Both the position numbers and the translations under genes were made by a program. Under the pieces are notes generated by a model. It searched no databases. It had not been told where the DNA came from and worked only from the letters and a program-made list of their open reading frames with translations. Positions 1 through 6,342 of a stretch of DNA of 9,351 bases are shown piece by piece; position 1 is the first letter of the stretch, and every line of letters starts with the position of its first letter. The stretch comes from Nitrospirae bacterium RIFCSPLOW2_12_42_9 (GTDB lineage: Bacteria; Nitrospirota; 9FT-COMBO-42-15; HDB-SIOI813): positions 7,027 to 16,377 of the forward strand of contig MHER01000198.1 in assembly GCA_001805205.1 (NCBI GenBank). Reading direction: 5' to 3'.

Positions 1-32
1 TAATTTTTATGCTCGTGTGATACACTTTTCAT

Positions 33-1409
33 GTGCTTCCACGTCATGTTGTAGATAATCTTCAAAATGTGCTCGGGAAGGAGTCTGTTATTACTGACAG
101 AGAGGCGCTCTTATGCTATTCATACGATGCAACGCGTTTGGAGCGTCTTCCCGATATAATTGTAAAACCTGTGACACCTGATGAAGTCGTCTCCATCCTC
201 AATATTGCAAATCATGAAAAAATACCTGTAATCCCAAGGGGTGCTGGGACCGGGTTCGCAGGCGGTTCTGTTCCTGTGCAGGGAGGGGTTGTGCTTTCTC
301 TCCAGAATATGGACAGGATCATTGAGATCAATAAAGATGATATGTATATGGTTGTTGAACCGGGTGTTGTTACAAAGGCTATACAAAAGGCTGCAGAAGC
401 AGAGGGGCTATTTTATCCGCCGGATCCATCGAGTGTAAATATATGTACAATTGGAGGAAATATTTCAACCGGTGCAGGTGGTGCGCGAGGTATCAAGTAT
501 GGCACAACAAAGGATTATGTTATGGGCCTTGATGTAGCTATAGCTTCAGGGGAGATCATATCCATTGGCACAAGGGCTCCACGGAGTGCAGCTGGATATG
601 ACCTTACCAGGCTCATGGTCGGTTCAGAAGGGACCATGGGTGTTATTACAAAGGCTATATTGAGGCTTATACCATTACCGGAAAAGACGATCACAGTTAC
701 AGCCTTATTCTCAGGCATGAACAGTGCTGCATCTGTTATCTCACTCCTGCTCAAATCTCCTGTCAGGCCTTCTGTACTTGAATTCTTGGACAGAGAGTCC
801 ATCAGGGTTGTGAGGGATCTCCTCCCCCTGAAGGCGAGAGAAAAGGCAGAGGCTATGCTCCTTATAGAGTTAGATGGTCCGGAGGGAACAGTGGATAAGG
901 GGTTACCTAAGATCGAAGAGATATGTAAACGTTCCGGTGCATTAGATTTCGAGGTAGCCAGCACATCGTCTGACAGGGAAAGGTTATGGACAGCGAGGAG
1001 ATCGGTTTCTCCTGCACTGTACAAGATTAATCCTACAAAGATAAATGAAGATGTGGTTGTTCCGAGGAGCAGGCTTTCTGAATTAATAGTCGAGATTGAA
1101 AATATATCTTTAAAATATAAACTCCAGATAGTATCATTCGGACATGCAGGGGATGGGAACCTGCATATAAATATAATGACAGATGAAAAGAATCATGAGG
1201 AATTTGAACGTGCAAAGAAGGCTGTTAAGGCACTCTTTGAGGCAACCTTAAGATTAAATGGCAGTATATCAGGAGAACATGGTATCGGTGTTACAAAGGC
1301 ATCGTTTCTTTCCATGGAAGTAGGTAAAATGGCAATTGAGATTATGAAAGGGATTAAGAAGGCCTTTGATCCGAATAACATTTTAAACCCGGGCAAATTA
1401 TGGATTTAA
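33..1409 (+). CDS. glcD: FAD-linked 2-hydroxyacid oxidase, GlcD family (glycolate or D-lactate dehydrogenase type)
   Basis: A 458-residue flavoprotein of the FAD-binding PCMH / FAD-oxidase C family, predicted to oxidise a 2-hydroxyacid such as glycolate or D-lactate to the 2-oxoacid and pass electrons to a partner or the quinone pool. The FAD domain (about residues 38-217) carries PRGAGTGFAGG at 68-78, DPSS at 131-134, GGNISTGAGG at 141-150 and a GSEGTMG segment near 197-203. The C-terminal cap domain has FGHAGDGNLHIN at 369-380 and SGEHGIG at 413-419, which hold the conserved histidines of the substrate and metal site, and ends in the family-typical NPGKLW. The start is GTG at 33: an in-frame TGA lies at 18-20, and the N-terminus aligns in style with the family. 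There is no clear Shine-Dalgarno. The substrate cannot be told from sequence. No GlcE or GlcF partner is visible; one could lie left of the window. The 3' end overlaps the next small gene by 10 bases. Confidence 0.9.
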   Translation: MLPRHVVDNLQNVLGKESVITDREALLCYSYDATRLERLPDIIVKPVTPDEVVSILNIANHEKIPVIPRGAGTGFAGGSVPVQGGVVLSLQNMDRIIEINKDDMYMVVEPGVVTKAIQKAAEAEGLFYPPDPSSVNICTIGGNISTGAGGARGIKYGTTKDYVMGLDVAIASGEIISIGTRAPRSAAGYDLTRLMVGSEGTMGVITKAILRLIPLPEKTITVTALFSGMNSAASVISLLLKSPVRPSVLEFLDRESIRVVRDLLPLKAREKAEAMLLIELDGPEGTVDKGLPKIEEICKRSGALDFEVASTSSDRERLWTARRSVSPALYKINPTKINEDVVVPRSRLSELIVEIENISLKYKLQIVSFGHAGDGNLHINIMTDEKNHEEFERAKKAVKALFEATLRLNGSISGEHGIGVTKASFLSMEVGKMAIEIMKGIKKAFDPNNILNPGKLWI

Positions 1410-1579
1410 AACCTTTGCATACACTAATCGGCAGCCCTGTTGTTGTTGCAGCAGGTGGAATAACATATAGAGGACTTCTTATTGAAATAACTGAAGATGA
1501 AGTACAGCTCCAGGGTGAGAGCCAGTGGATTACCATTCAAATAGATAATATAAATTCCATTAATGCTGAAGAAGGATGA
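1400..1579 (+). CDS. Small conserved-looking protein with a predicted Sm/SH3-like beta-barrel pattern, 59 aa
   Basis: An ATG at 1400 lies inside the last codons of the GlcD gene (10-base overlap, different frame) and opens a 59-codon frame ending in TGA at 1577-1579. The protein begins MDLKPLHTLI. Residues 11-55 alternate short hydrophobic strands with glycine or acidic turns: G11-S-P-VVVAA, GITYRGLLIEI (20-30), EDEVQLQG (32-39), SQWITIQI (41-48) and INSI (51-54). The order of a short helix, then a strand, a G-x-x-Y-x-G-x-L-x-x-I core and an x-V-x-L strand recalls the Sm1 motif of Hfq/LSm-like proteins and other small SH3-like barrels. I do not recognise a named family, and RNA binding is speculation. 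Overlap with glcD and a 15-base gap to the lipoprotein gene suggest co-transcription and translational coupling; no strong Shine-Dalgarno is visible. Plausible strand periodicity and tight packing between two genes argue that it is real. Confidence 0.72.
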   Translation: MDLKPLHTLIGSPVVVAAGGITYRGLLIEITEDEVQLQGESQWITIQIDNINSINAEEG

Positions 1580-1594
1580 AGATAATTAAAGCAA

Positions 1595-2317
1595 ATGTCT
1601 GAAAGAACAAACCATTTAACTGCGAGTTCCCCATACAAGAACCTCATGAAACTCAGGGGATTTTCATGTTTATCCCATGCGGTCATATTTATTACACTAT
1701 TGGTAGTTATAACCGGTTGCAGCGGTCCGCTAAAACAGGCCAGTCAGTTTTCAAAGGAGATCTACAGGACGGAACAAATCAGTGATCTGCGTAACTCCAG
1801 GATTGGATTTCTTACAACGGCTGTAGCTCAGGGTAATGGACTCGGTGAATATAAATCCATACTCTCAGACATAATAGAGAAAAATTTCAGAGAGGAACAA
1901 CCGGAAATAAATATATTAACGTCCAGGGATATTTTAAACCGCATTAATAGTGCAGATCTGGCAGGTGAATATGTGGGTATGATAGCTGGGTATAATCTAA
2001 CAGGTATCCTTGAAAGGAAGACCCTGGAAAAGGTAGGAAATGTTATTGAAGTCAAATATATTGCCCAGCCCAGGTTGTCCTCTTTTACAGAAAGGACTTC
2101 AACCAGGTTAATAGCATTCGGTTTATCCCTGATATCAACACGGGAGACTTCAGTGAATATATCCCTCCAGATATGGGATACAAAGACAGGGAGTATTGTA
2201 TGGGAGGGGTCAGGTCAGGCTACGATTGCAGTAGAGGCAATGAGGGCAAAACCGGTTTCATTTGAAGATGTAGCAGAGGTTGCAAGCCGAGGCCTTGTAA
2301 AGAAATTCCAGCCTTGA
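1595..2317 (+). CDS. Predicted lipoprotein of unrecognised family, CsgG/FlgO/LpoB-like alpha-beta style
   Basis: A 240-residue protein with a lipoprotein signal: a hydrophobic stretch AVIFITLLVV (29-38) followed by the lipobox ITGC with Cys42, so the mature protein has about 199 residues and starts CSGPLK. Serine at +2 favours outer-membrane sorting in Gram-negatives. ATG at 1595 gives an unusually long n-region; the in-frame ATG at 1646 (Met18, MKLRGF) would give a textbook signal peptide, but neither start has a convincing Shine-Dalgarno (AAGGA at 1572-1576 is 18 bases from the first). The mature part begins with a strand-like RIGFLTTA (69-76) and ends with a WDTKTGSIVWEGSG segment (194-207). 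The latter is a strand-turn-strand seen in several periplasmic lipoproteins that assess or build envelope assemblies (CsgG, FlgO, LpoB-like). No specific family is assigned and function is unknown. It is last in the + strand set, only 13 bases from the convergent epimerase gene. Confidence 0.82.
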   Translation: MSERTNHLTASSPYKNLMKLRGFSCLSHAVIFITLLVVITGCSGPLKQASQFSKEIYRTEQISDLRNSRIGFLTTAVAQGNGLGEYKSILSDIIEKNFREEQPEINILTSRDILNRINSADLAGEYVGMIAGYNLTGILERKTLEKVGNVIEVKYIAQPRLSSFTERTSTRLIAFGLSLISTRETSVNISLQIWDTKTGSIVWEGSGQATIAVEAMRAKPVSFEDVAEVASRGLVKKFQP

Positions 2318-2330
2318 AATGTTTAATAAT
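2318..2330. other. Convergent 13-base junction, no visible terminator
   Basis: The stops of the lipoprotein gene (+) and the GalE-like gene (-) are separated by 13 A/T-rich bases. I see no stem with a T tract on either strand here or in the flanking coding ends, so any termination is by Rho, inside the genes, or by a weak structure I cannot recognise. Confidence 0.6.
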
Positions 2331-3254
2331 TTATAGTCGTCCCCTGAAGAATTCAATGGTTCTTGTCAGGCCTTCCCTTAAAGGAACCCTTGGCTCCCAG
2401 TCCAAGGCCTTTCTGATCTTATCATAGCTCAGACAGCTCCTAAGCTGCTCCCCCTTTTTAGCTTGTCCATGTACCTCTTTGATGTGGCTTTTTCCGGTTA
2501 TCTCTATAAGATGTCTGAAAAGTTCATTTACAGAAGTTTCAACACCTGTTCCCACATTAAAAACATCGTTTATATCATTGTATGTAGATGCAATTACAGC
2601 ATCAACCACATCATCTACATAGACATAATCCCTTGTCTGCATGCCGTTTCCATTGATAACAGGCTGTTCGTCCCTCAGTATCTTCTGGTTGAATATGGCA
2701 ACTACACCAGCCTCTCCAAACGGGTCTTGCCGGGGGCCGTAAACATTGGCATATCTGAGGACAACATAGTTCAGGCCATACGAAACATTGTAATAAATTA
2801 AGTAGTGTTCACCTGTTAATTTGCTTATACCATAGGGGCTTATAGGCCTTGGGATACATTCTTCTGAGGTGGGATATGGAACACCCTCTCCATAGACAGC
2901 ACCACCTGTTGAGGCAAATATTACCTTTCTAACACCATAGCGCAGCCCATTTTCCATGAGATTTAACATGCCTATTATATTTGACTGGGCATCATATATC
3001 GGATCTGCAACAGACCTCCTGACATCCATCTGTGCTGCAAAATGGCATATCAGTTCAGGCCGCTCTTTTTTAAATACCCGCTCAATCCTGGGACTTATAA
3101 TGTCTATCTTGTGGAACTTTGCTTCCCGGTTGACATTCTCTATCTTTCCAGTAGAGAGGTTGTCAATAACTGAAACACTGTGTCCTTCCAACACTAATCT
3201 GTCTACAACGTGAGAGCCAATAAAACCGGCGCCGCCGGTAACAAGTATCTTCAT
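2331..3254 (-). CDS. NAD-dependent sugar-nucleotide epimerase, GalE-like (UDP-glucose 4-epimerase type)
   Basis: A 307-residue extended short-chain dehydrogenase/reductase. The Rossmann dinucleotide motif GGAGFIG is at 7-13 with the acidic residue D31 after strand 2. The active site has S115-T116, within STGGAVYGE, and the catalytic pair Y141/K145 in SPYGISK. Downstream RYANVYGPRQDP (168-178) and NGNGMQTRDYVYVDD (201-215) are typical of GalE-like UDP-hexose 4-epimerases of the thermophile/archaeal sort. The likely role is C4 epimerisation of UDP-glucose/UDP-galactose or the N-acetyl forms, supplying sugars for surface glycans; exact substrate is undetermined. The ATG at 3252-3254 has an excellent Shine-Dalgarno, GGAGGAG, seven bases upstream. 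The gene follows ugd with a 3-base gap and is the last gene of the - strand block. GalE of E. coli type is slightly longer (about 338 residues), so this belongs to the shorter subgroup. Confidence 0.88.
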   Translation of the reverse strand: MKILVTGGAGFIGSHVVDRLVLEGHSVSVIDNLSTGKIENVNREAKFHKIDIISPRIERVFKKERPELICHFAAQMDVRRSVADPIYDAQSNIIGMLNLMENGLRYGVRKVIFASTGGAVYGEGVPYPTSEECIPRPISPYGISKLTGEHYLIYYNVSYGLNYVVLRYANVYGPRQDPFGEAGVVAIFNQKILRDEQPVINGNGMQTRDYVYVDDVVDAVIASTYNDINDVFNVGTGVETSVNELFRHLIEITGKSHIKEVHGQAKKGEQLRSCLSYDKIRKALDWEPRVPLREGLTRTIEFFRGRL

Positions 3255-3257
3255 TAT

Positions 3258-4562
3258 TCAGCTCCTCCCCACAGAGTAATAATCAAATCCATTCTTCCTC
3301 ATTCTCTCCGGCTCATAAACATTCCTTAAATCAATAAAGACCGGATGTTTTAACAGACTTTTCAATCTATCAAGGTTCAGGTTCCTGAACTGGTTCCATT
3401 CAGTCACAAGAACAATTGCATCTGCCCCCCCGGCAACTTCATATGCATCATTGCAGTATGTTACTGATTGACCGAGTACTATTCTGGCATCCTGTATTGC
3501 AGCCGGGTCATATGTCCTTATATCCGCACCTCTTTCTATAAGTCTTTTTATTATATAAAGTGAGGGGGATTCCCTGATATCATTTGTGTTTGGTTTAAAC
3601 GAAAGGCCTAAGATACCGAGTGTTTTTCCTTCAACGCCACGCAGTGCATGATTTATCTTTTCAACCATCTTTTCCATCTGGTCTGTATTAACATCTATTA
3701 CACTCCTCGCTATCTTAAAGTCATAACCATGACTTTCAGCAATCTGGAGTATTGCCTTTACATCCTTTGGAAAACAGGACCCTCCGAACCCGGGCCCGGG
3801 GTGAAGGAATTTTGAACCTATCCTGCCATCCAAACCCATAGCCTTTGCAACTACCTGCACGTTTGCACCAACCTTTTCACACAGATTGGCAATCTCATTT
3901 ATGAAAGAGACCTTTGTCGCAAGGAATACGTTTGAGGCATACTTTATCATCTCTGATGTCTCTATATCTGTAATAATAAATGGGGCCTCAATGAGGTAGA
4001 GTGGTCTGTAAAGTTCTCTCATTACTGAGACTGCACGATCGCTATTTGCGCCTATTACAACCCTGTTTGGCCTCATGAAATCCTCAATAGCAGCCCCTTC
4101 CCTCAGGAATTCAGGGTTAGATACTATATCAAACTGATGATTATTGATCTTGGAATCCTGTATAATATTTTTTATCCGTTCACCTGTGCCAACCGGCACA
4201 GTGCTTTTTGTAACAACTACCTTGTAACCATTGAGGTTTTCGCCTATTGTCTTTGCAACTGCATCAACATAGGAAAGGTCAGCCGAGCCGTCCTCGAGTG
4301 ATGGAGTACCTACAGCTATAAAGATCACCTCAGAATTTTTCACAGCCTCTGCTGTGTTATTAGTGAATTTGAGTCTCCCCTCATTCATATTCTTACGCAT
4401 AAGTTCTTCTAAACCAGGCTCAAAGAATGGCGGGATACCTTTTGTAAGAAGCTCTATCTTTTTGTCATCCATGTCAACGCAGTTAACATGGATCCCGAAT
4501 TCAGCAAAACATGCACCTGTCACAAGACCAACATACCCTGCACCGACAACACATATATCCAT
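3258..4562 (-). CDS. ugd: UDP-glucose 6-dehydrogenase
   Basis: A 434-residue enzyme that oxidises UDP-glucose twice with NAD+ to UDP-glucuronate in the cytoplasm. The N-terminal Rossmann domain begins at once with GAGYVG (7-12) and D30 as the ribose-binding acid. Family signatures follow: FIAVGTPS (81-88), TKSTVPVGTG (118-127), SNPEFLREG (148-156) and EMIKYASN (204-211, with Lys207 and Asn211). The catalytic loop GPGFGGSCFPKD (256-267) places the nucleophile at Cys263. The C-terminal UDP-binding domain has GLSFKPNTNDIRESPS (about 321-336). All residues expected for activity are present and the length is standard for the bacterial UDPGDH family. The ATG is preceded by a GGGGG run at 4574-4578, which is a little distant as a ribosome binding site. 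It sits between two epimerase genes (8 and 3 bases), forming a nucleotide-sugar module. UDP-N-acetylmannosamine dehydrogenase is a less likely alternative because the catalytic loop and EMIKYASN are UDPGDH-like. Confidence 0.95.
   Translation of the reverse strand: MDICVVGAGYVGLVTGACFAEFGIHVNCVDMDDKKIELLTKGIPPFFEPGLEELMRKNMNEGRLKFTNNTAEAVKNSEVIFIAVGTPSLEDGSADLSYVDAVAKTIGENLNGYKVVVTKSTVPVGTGERIKNIIQDSKINNHQFDIVSNPEFLREGAAIEDFMRPNRVVIGANSDRAVSVMRELYRPLYLIEAPFIITDIETSEMIKYASNVFLATKVSFINEIANLCEKVGANVQVVAKAMGLDGRIGSKFLHPGPGFGGSCFPKDVKAILQIAESHGYDFKIARSVIDVNTDQMEKMVEKINHALRGVEGKTLGILGLSFKPNTNDIRESPSLYIIKRLIERGADIRTYDPAAIQDARIVLGQSVTYCNDAYEVAGGADAIVLVTEWNQFRNLNLDRLKSLLKHPVFIDLRNVYEPERMRKNGFDYYSVGRS
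3262..3268 (-). promoter_or_regulatory. Strong Shine-Dalgarno of the GalE-like epimerase gene
   Basis: On the - strand the bases read GGAGGAG and end seven bases before the ATG of the GalE-like gene. The site lies across the last codons of ugd, so ribosomes can start independently of termination of ugd. It is the best ribosome site in the window together with that of the UDP-glucuronate epimerase gene. Confidence 0.75.
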
Positions 4563-4570
4563 CTTATTTA

Positions 4571-5545
4571 TTACCCCCTTTTCTCGTGTTCAGTAAACCA
4601 GTCTGTAAAACGTTTAATACCCTCTTTTATATCTACCCCTGGATTGTATCCAAGTAATTTCCTTGCCTTGCTAATATCCGCAAAGGTAATAGGGACATCC
4701 CCTGGCTGCAACGGGAGCCATTCTATTTTTGCCTTTTTATTAAGATTTTCCTCTATAATGTTTATTAACTCTGTAAGCCCGATAGTCTTTGATTCACCGA
4801 GGTTTAAGACCTCATATGATAACTCCGTATTAATGGACGCATTCAAGCCGTTAATTATATCATCAATATAAGTATAGTCCCTCCTTGATGAACCGTCTCC
4901 GTATACAGGGACCGGTTTACCTTCATATATGAGCCGCGTGAATTTGTGGACGGCCATCTCAGGCCTCTGCCTCGGTCCATAGACTGTGAAGAATCTAAGA
5001 CATACTATCGGAATCTTATAGAGGTGATAATAGGTATAACATATAAGCTCTCCGGCCTTTTTGGTTGCTGCATATGGTGATATGGGATGGTCCACATTAT
5101 CATCCTCCCTGAATGGTATCTTTTCATTTTCCCCATATACTGAGGAAGAGGATGCAAATATGTATTTCCTTATTTTATGTATCTTTGCCATTTCGAGGAG
5201 GTTCATTGTGCCGTGTACATTCACATCATAATATAAAAGTGGTTCCTTTATAGAGGGCCTGACACCGGCCTTTGCGGCAATATGCACAATAACATCTACC
5301 TTTTCTCTTTCAAAAATGCCTGTAAGCATGGTTAAATCTCTTATGTCTCCTTCAAACAAGGTGAATTTATTATTCTTTATCAGTTGTGAAATGTTATCCC
5401 TTTTTATCCGTGGATCATAGAAGTTATCAAAGTTATCAAGGCAGATAACCCTCCAACCTTCCGAGATGAGTCTCTCTGAAAGATGTGACCCTATGAATCC
5501 GGCCCCGCCTGTAATTAGTACAGTCCCCATAAGATTGTTTTTCAC
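4571..5545 (-). CDS. UDP-glucuronate 4-epimerase-like SDR protein
   Basis: A 324-residue extended short-chain dehydrogenase/reductase, probably interconverting UDP-glucuronate and UDP-galacturonate. It shows GGAGFIG (13-19), the acidic D37, IAAKAGVRPSI (89-99), FASSSSVYGE (130-139), the catalytic Y158/K162 in SPYAATKKAGE and RFFTVYGP (184-191) followed by QRPEMA (193-198). AKAGVR plus RFFTVYGP and an R-P-acidic-M-A block are hallmarks of the UDP-glucuronate epimerase group (LpsL/CapI); characterised members often read W-G-R-P-D-M-A, so this belongs to a divergent, slightly shorter subgroup. The neighbour ugd makes the predicted substrate, which supports the call. The start is GTG at 5543-5545 with GGAGGA (5553-5558) eight bases or fewer upstream; the ATG at 5528-5530 (Met6) lacks a good site. 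The gene is first after the palindromic repeat and tlyA. GDP-mannose 4,6-dehydratase or dTDP-glucose dehydratase are less likely alternatives. Confidence 0.82.
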   Translation of the reverse strand: MKNNLMGTVLITGGAGFIGSHLSERLISEGWRVICLDNFDNFYDPRIKRDNISQLIKNNKFTLFEGDIRDLTMLTGIFEREKVDVIVHIAAKAGVRPSIKEPLLYYDVNVHGTMNLLEMAKIHKIRKYIFASSSSVYGENEKIPFREDDNVDHPISPYAATKKAGELICYTYYHLYKIPIVCLRFFTVYGPRQRPEMAVHKFTRLIYEGKPVPVYGDGSSRRDYTYIDDIINGLNASINTELSYEVLNLGESKTIGLTELINIIEENLNKKAKIEWLPLQPGDVPITFADISKARKLLGYNPGVDIKEGIKRFTDWFTEHEKRG

Positions 5546-5552
5546 CTGAAAA

Positions 5553-5560
5553 TCCTCCCC
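5553..5560 (-). promoter_or_regulatory. Shine-Dalgarno of the UDP-glucuronate epimerase gene, merged with the repeat stem
   Basis: Read on the - strand the bases are GGGGAGGA, ending seven bases before the GTG start. The core GGAGG (5554-5558) is a perfect match to the anti-Shine-Dalgarno. Its first bases are also the outermost bases of the palindromic repeat stem (5557-5560), so pairing of the hairpin would partly sequester the site. It decides the GTG start over the ATG five codons in. Confidence 0.7.
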
Positions 5561-5604
5561 TCACCCATCCCTCTCCCCTGAGGGGAGAGGGTAAGGGTGA
5601 GGGG
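5557..5604. repeat. Extragenic palindromic (REP-like) element forming a long hairpin
   Basis: An imperfect inverted repeat fills most of the 62-base gap between tlyA and the epimerase gene. The left arm 5557-5578 starts CCCCTCACCC and ends CCCTCTCCCC; the right arm 5582-5604 is its reverse complement apart from a 2-versus-3-base internal bulge (5567-5568 against 5592-5594). The stem is therefore 10 + 10 base pairs, almost all G:C, with a 3-base loop TGA (5579-5581). This C/T-rich against G/A-rich composition differs sharply from the surrounding genes. Elements built on CCCTCACCC and CCCTCTCCCC arms are a familiar intergenic repeat type in many bacterial genomes; that this copy belongs to a dispersed family here is inference, because only one copy lies in the window. 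The hairpin begins three bases after the tlyA stop in the transcription direction. It has no long T tract after it (only ATTTTC after AGG), so it is not a classic terminator. Confidence 0.85.
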
Positions 5605-5607
5605 TTT

Positions 5608-6342
5608 TCATTTCTCTATGTACAGGAGATACTCAATATTTCCCTTCTGACCGGTGATGGGGGAGTTGATTAAACCCCTTACCTTAAAACCGGCCTTTAC
5701 AGCATGACTTATCACTTTATCTACAGCCTTCTGAATCTTATCCATATTCCGGACAATGCCTCCTTTTCCGACTTCGCCTTTACCCACCTCAAACTGGGGC
5801 TTTACCAGTATTATTACAGTTGCAGACTGCTGGAGATGTTCACATAGTACAGGAAATATCCTGGTTACTGAGATAAAAGAGAGATCAACTGTTGCTATAT
5901 CAATGGGGTCTTGTATCAGTCTCCAGTCAAATTTCAATATATGAGTCTTCTCGATATTTATAACCCTGGGGTCCTGACGCAGCCTCCAGTGTAACTGTCC
6001 GTAACCCACATCTACAGCATAGACCTTCTTTGCCCCATGCTGGAGGAGGCAGTCTGTAAATCCACCTGTGGAAGCTCCTATATCAATTGCACTTTTATCT
6101 TTTACATTTAGATTAAAAGACCTTATAGCCTCTTCTAATTTAAGGCCGCCCCTGCCAACATACCGCAAAGTCTCCTTAACAACTATCTCAGCATCTTCAG
6201 GAACTGCCTTCCCTGCCTTCTCAATCTTTATTCCGTCTACCAGGATATTTCCTGACAGAATAAGACCTATTGCCTGCTGTCTCGTTGTCACCAGTCCACG
6301 TTCTATTAAAAGAGTGTCCAATCTTACCTTTACCTTTTTCAA
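5608..6342 (-). CDS. tlyA: TlyA family rRNA (cytidine-2'-O)-methyltransferase
   Basis: A 244-residue S4-domain plus FtsJ-like methyltransferase, predicted to 2'-O-methylate cytidines in 16S and/or 23S rRNA using S-adenosylmethionine; in some bacteria this modification sets sensitivity to capreomycin. The N-terminal S4 RNA-binding domain (about 6-66) has [11 protein letters not shown] (7-17), [17 protein letters not shown] (21-37) and the linker [13 protein letters not shown]. The SAM-binding motif is [14 protein letters not shown] (87-100). Lys68, Asp153 (TVDLSF), Lys181 (KPQFE) and Glu237 (NIEYLL) fit the K-D-K-E tetrad of this fold. Length is typical, so the call is firm; older annotations call it hemolysin A. 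The start is a TTG at 6340-6342 that overlaps the dxs TGA stop as TTGA, so translation probably depends on termination of dxs; canonical R-L-D follows at the usual distance. The hairpin repeat begins three bases after its stop. Confidence 0.93.
   Translation of the reverse strand: MKKVKVRLDTLLIERGLVTTRQQAIGLILSGNILVDGIKIEKAGKAVPEDAEIVVKETLRYVGRGGLKLEEAIRSFNLNVKDKSAIDIGASTGGFTDCLLQHGAKKVYAVDVGYGQLHWRLRQDPRVINIEKTHILKFDWRLIQDPIDIATVDLSFISVTRIFPVLCEHLQQSATVIILVKPQFEVGKGEVGKGGIVRNMDKIQKAVDKVISHAVKAGFKVRGLINSPITGQKGNIEYLLYIEK

Noticed and set aside
515..1024. A 169-codon open frame on the - strand inside the GlcD gene
   Set aside because: Antisense to a firm GlcD family gene; composition is serine/threonine/proline-rich as expected for the reverse frame, no family motif and no ribosome site.
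1576..1602. An ATG at 1576 opening a short MKIIKANV frame before the lipoprotein gene
   Set aside because: Stops after eight codons; too short to support as a gene, and has no conserved feature visible.
3789..3800. CCCGGGCCCGGG palindrome in ugd
   Set aside because: It encodes the conserved PGPGFG part of the catalytic loop; glycine and proline codons readily create it. No regulatory reading is needed.
4488..4871. A 127-codon + strand frame across the ugd/epimerase junction
   Set aside because: Lies opposite the starts of two clearly recognised - strand genes and shows no motif; a shadow frame.
5557..5604. Intrinsic terminator after tlyA
   Set aside because: The hairpin is strong, but the downstream sequence is AGGATTTTCAGG with only four Ts at a distance and the next gene starts at once. 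I call it a palindromic repeat, possibly a weak attenuator.
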